From contig NC_012796.1 in assembly GCF_000010665.1 (NCBI RefSeq), forward strand, positions 62,001-126,000: DNA of 64,000 bases, given 5' to 3'. Positions 61,434 through 64,000 of this stretch are shown here, piece by piece. Below the pieces are notes generated by a model. That model was given only the letters and a program-made list of their open reading frames with translations, had not been told where the DNA came from and did no database searches. This stretch comes from Solidesulfovibrio magneticus RS-1. GTDB taxonomy: Bacteria; Desulfobacterota; Desulfovibrionia; Desulfovibrionales; Desulfovibrionaceae. Positions within the stretch are counted from its first letter, which is position 1. Every line of letters starts with the position of its first letter. The translations under genes and the position numbers were made by a program.

Positions 61434-62966
61434 CTACGGCTTGTAGTTGCTCATGCCCGGCCCGGTCTTGTCATACACGTTGAAGAACTCGTCGACCATA
61501 ATCGTGGCCACGCCGCCTTCGGGCCTCTCTGTCAAGTCCTTATCCAGGACTTTGATACGAAACTTCCAGCCCGGCGGCAGTTTCTTGAACTGGCTTTGCC
61601 CTGCGGCAACGAATTGCTCGAAAGTGTATGCCGGCTTCAGACCGACCTGAAACCCCTTCATGATCCATGTGTTGCCTTCCGCATCATCAAGCAGCAATGC
61701 TGTAGTACCCTTGTACCAACCGATGTCACCTCGTGCGATGGTTACGGGTTTGTAGGGCGTGGACTCTGATACGCCACCCGCGTTGTCGCCCATGTCCAGT
61801 CGGCCGACCCAGGGAACGTTGCGGCCATTGAAGTCCCTTACGACGCCATTCAGGGTTTCAATCCAATCGGGCATCCAGAGCTTCGGGCCATTAAACGACG
61901 CACCCAGGACTCCGAACTTGTTCTTCATCTTGTTGAAATTGAGGCCCTTAGCCCACCCCTGCGGGGCCGTGTCCTTCGAAGCGGGAACGGCATTGGGGGC
62001 AAGACTCGTGTTGTAGCACTCCGCAACCATCTTCCCCGTCTTCGCATCGCGGTGGGCAAGAAAGATCTCGGCGAAACGTACTTTGTGCAAATTATCGATA
62101 CGTATGGATTTGGCACCTTCGCCGTCACGAAGCACCTTGGGTTCCGCAGTGGATGTTTGCGGTGCAAAGGCCCCTGCGACATAGGATTTCTGTTCGGCAT
62201 TAGCGCTGGCACCAGCGTTGTACTGATAGTTGCCATCAAGCTCGTCGAGAACGATGGTGTTGGGCGGATCGGAATCGGCGGTGGACGTCAGCATCATATC
62301 CTTGTCCAACTTGCGTGATCTGAATTGCCAGCCCTGCGGCAAGGTCAGGCGCTTGCCCAGCGTGGGCAGGTTCTCGATGGTGTTATTGGTGTCCTTCTTC
62401 AGGGACAGACTGAACATCGTGTATACGGCGCCCTCTGGAGTGATCAACTCATACACCGTTTCGCCCGCATTGAAGCTGAAGGTATTGCTACGTTTGGAAA
62501 CCAGCACCTCGTAAGCAGGCAACGTTCCGGAAACAGCCTTGCTGAGGTCAGGGGTTTCGAAGATACCCAAAACGCGTAAGGGTATCGTGGTGATCACCCT
62601 CTCCTTGCAGCCATCCCAGGCCATCCCAGTTATGCCGTTCGTCACCAGACGGCGCGGGCCATTGAAGAGGATGCCATCGCTCCCGTACTCCTTTTTCAAG
62701 GTATCGGCATTCAGCGCGCGGAAGCGGGCGTCCATCACCTCGTCGGTTGCCTCAAATTCCTTGCCCAGAGAGTTGTAGTAGTAACCGACCCCCCTGCCGT
62801 CGTCCTTGCGGTTCATGAACAGAATTTCGTAGAAGGGCTTGCCGCGCCAGTTCTCAATCTTGATCGGGCAAGGGTCCTTCAGGGCAACGTTCTGTTCGGC
62901 CAGAGTCGGCGTCACGGCACCCAGCAGCGCAAGTGCCAGTAGGGTCATCGATTTAACTATCTTCAT
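61434..62966 (-). CDS. Exported protein with two repeated domains, unknown function
   Basis: 510 aa with a signal peptide (MTLLALALLGAVTPTLA). It consists of two similar halves: residues ~25-250 (IENWRGKPFYEILFMNRKDD, LPQGWQFRSRKLDKDM, NTIVLDELDGNYQYN) and ~285-508 (IDNLHKVRFAEIFLAHRDAK, LPPGWKFRIKVLDKDL, ATIMVDEFFNVYDKTG). This internal duplication is clear. I recognise no named family. GGAGGAGAG precedes the ATG. It is followed by the truncated transporter-like gene and preceded by a DUF1254 gene, so the three were probably one operon. Confidence 0.75.
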   Translation of the reverse strand: MKIVKSMTLLALALLGAVTPTLAEQNVALKDPCPIKIENWRGKPFYEILFMNRKDDGRGVGYYYNSLGKEFEATDEVMDARFRALNADTLKKEYGSDGILFNGPRRLVTNGITGMAWDGCKERVITTIPLRVLGIFETPDLSKAVSGTLPAYEVLVSKRSNTFSFNAGETVYELITPEGAVYTMFSLSLKKDTNNTIENLPTLGKRLTLPQGWQFRSRKLDKDMMLTSTADSDPPNTIVLDELDGNYQYNAGASANAEQKSYVAGAFAPQTSTAEPKVLRDGEGAKSIRIDNLHKVRFAEIFLAHRDAKTGKMVAECYNTSLAPNAVPASKDTAPQGWAKGLNFNKMKNKFGVLGASFNGPKLWMPDWIETLNGVVRDFNGRNVPWVGRLDMGDNAGGVSESTPYKPVTIARGDIGWYKGTTALLLDDAEGNTWIMKGFQVGLKPAYTFEQFVAAGQSQFKKLPPGWKFRIKVLDKDLTERPEGGVATIMVDEFFNVYDKTGPGMSNYKP

Positions 62967-63039
62967 GCTCTCCTCCTTTTGTTTTCCGCCGCGCGGCGGT
63001 GGTTTATGTACTCGTTGCTATACTCGTGGACTTCGCCCA

Positions 63040-64000
63040 TCACTCGGAGGGCTGTGCTATAGGGAAGCTCCAGGAACCGTTAATGACCTCCTGCTTCGGC
63101 TGGTACATGCGCACAATGTAGTTCCAACCGGGAGATATCGGCAGATTATTGATGGCTTTGAGGCCACCGCCGAAGTTGATCGTGATGCTCCCATCTGCGT
63201 TTTTCATCGCCGTCACGTTGTTGTAGGAGTAGACGTTCTGGTCGTTCTTCTCCATGAAGCCCGCCTTGTTGTAAACGGTAATGGACCAGAAACCGTCAAC
63301 CGGCACGTCCTTCACGGTTATACGGTATGGCGTCATGCCGTCGTTCTTCGTCGGCACGACGTTGTCATAGACGGCGGCCTCTTCAGGATTTCCACCCCAA
63401 CCGAAAGCCGTGCCCAGCAGGTGACTGATCGGGTTGAGCTTAGCCTTGTCGCCAAACATGCCCTTGGCACTGGTTCGGGTCTCCGCGAGAACGTTGATCG
63501 CATCACGAACCTTTTTCAGCGACGCCTCATCCCAATCTGGAATCTCGAACGTTCCCGTGTTCTTCTGCCGCACGGCAATCTTGTCCTGCATGGCGTTGGC
63601 GGCCTTGATGTCCTGTGGATCATTCGCATCGACGAATGTGCGGAAGAGCACTATCGCGTAGCGCGTCCCGACTCTTTCCCTCGTCAATGTGAACTCGCCA
63701 GCGCCATGCTCAACGGGAAGTATCGAGTGATCCTCGTTGATGACCATCATCGACTGGAACCGCCCTTTGGAGTCCGGCTTTATGATTGTAACTTGCTCGG
63801 TAAGGTCGAAGACACCAGCCGAGTAGAGCGTGTCGCGGTTCATGCGGATGACGTCCTGTTTGTCGATTGGCGTGGGTTGGCGAATGTGCAGGAACTTGCC
63901 AAACGCTCCTTGCTTGGCGTAACGGGCGATGGTCATGTCGGACTCTGCACGGACGAAGTTGTCGACCGTGACGGGTTCCGCAGCGTAGACTGCCGAATGA
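63040..64000 (-). CDS. DUF1254/DUF1214-family exported protein, start beyond window
   Basis: At least 320 aa; the frame runs past the window edge, with SAVYAAEPVTVDNFVRAESD before MTIARYAKQGAFGKFLHI, which looks like the end of a signal peptide. DUF1254 part: DVIRMNRDTLYSAGVFDLTE, DSKGRFQSMMVINEDHSILP. DUF1214 part: DVPVDGFWSITVYNKAGFME, SYNNVTAMKNADGSITINFG. These periplasmic proteins have no agreed function. Gene order with the duplicated-domain gene suggests an operon. Confidence 0.88.
   Translation of the reverse strand, partial: HSAVYAAEPVTVDNFVRAESDMTIARYAKQGAFGKFLHIRQPTPIDKQDVIRMNRDTLYSAGVFDLTEQVTIIKPDSKGRFQSMMVINEDHSILPVEHGAGEFTLTRERVGTRYAIVLFRTFVDANDPQDIKAANAMQDKIAVRQKNTGTFEIPDWDEASLKKVRDAINVLAETRTSAKGMFGDKAKLNPISHLLGTAFGWGGNPEEAAVYDNVVPTKNDGMTPYRITVKDVPVDGFWSITVYNKAGFMEKNDQNVYSYNNVTAMKNADGSITINFGGGLKAINNLPISPGWNYIVRMYQPKQEVINGSWSFPIAQPSE

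Overview
The window is about two thirds high-GC chromosome (1-22187) and one third mobile DNA. The chromosomal genes are ordinary housekeeping genes of a GC-rich, motile, chemotactic Gram-negative bacterium. The best guess is a Desulfovibrionaceae member (Solidesulfovibrio / Desulfovibrio magneticus-like). That guess rests on GC content, a CbiK-type cobaltochelatase, FtsEX and the GC-palindrome repeats. No sulfate-reduction gene is present to confirm it.

Region 1 (1-22110, chromosome): a glycosyltransferase cut by the window edge, cheV, a PilZ-domain gene, tRNA-Ser(TGA), a beta carbonic anhydrase, a DxD glycosyltransferase-like gene, two exported proteins, hisI-hisG, a vapB-vapC-like toxin-antitoxin pair, rlmN, an IS with a DDE transposase, an HD-domain nucleotidyltransferase-like gene, pyrB-pyrC, the compact run recN-ftsE-ftsX-cbiK, and two OppB/OppC-type permeases. 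GC-rich palindromes lie between several of these genes.

Region 2 (22112-58953): tRNA-Ala(GGC) is the integration target of a tandem array. The last 45-47 bases of the tRNA recur at 35529-35575 and 58908-58953, and each copy is followed by a similar terminator and GCCAAC/GTTGGC motifs. This delimits element A (22188-35575, AT-rich) and element B (35576-58953). A third left-end-like sequence begins at 58953.

A and B share a backbone in the same order: MucR-like zinc-finger regulator, ~70-aa small protein, replication genes, a ~550-600-nt non-coding block ending in a strong terminator, an AbrB-like regulator, a 185-aa lone tyrosine-recombinase domain, and a full tyrosine integrase. A carries an AIPR gene and a cyclase-like gene paired with a 4-TM protein (possible Pycsar-like defence), then a tRNA-guanine-transglycosylase (TGT)-like gene beside a ColE2-type replication initiator. 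B carries a P4-type primase, a TGT/DpdA-like protein, two radical-SAM paralogues, a DUF927 helicase-like gene, and a right-end cargo: a WYL regulator, a gene interrupted at a 14-C tract (probable phase variation), and a beta-CASP metallo-beta-lactamase nuclease.

Region 3 (58953-64000): a left-end-like sequence, an IS110 transposase, more copies of the element-specific repeats, a truncated exported-protein gene, and two exported-protein genes, one of them DUF1254/DUF1214. This is still accessory DNA, not plain chromosome.

The most interesting items are the tandem integration with a shared undescribed backbone, the TGT-like genes tied to replication modules and radical-SAM enzymes, the paired structured RNAs, the cyclase/TM pair, and the poly-C switch gene.
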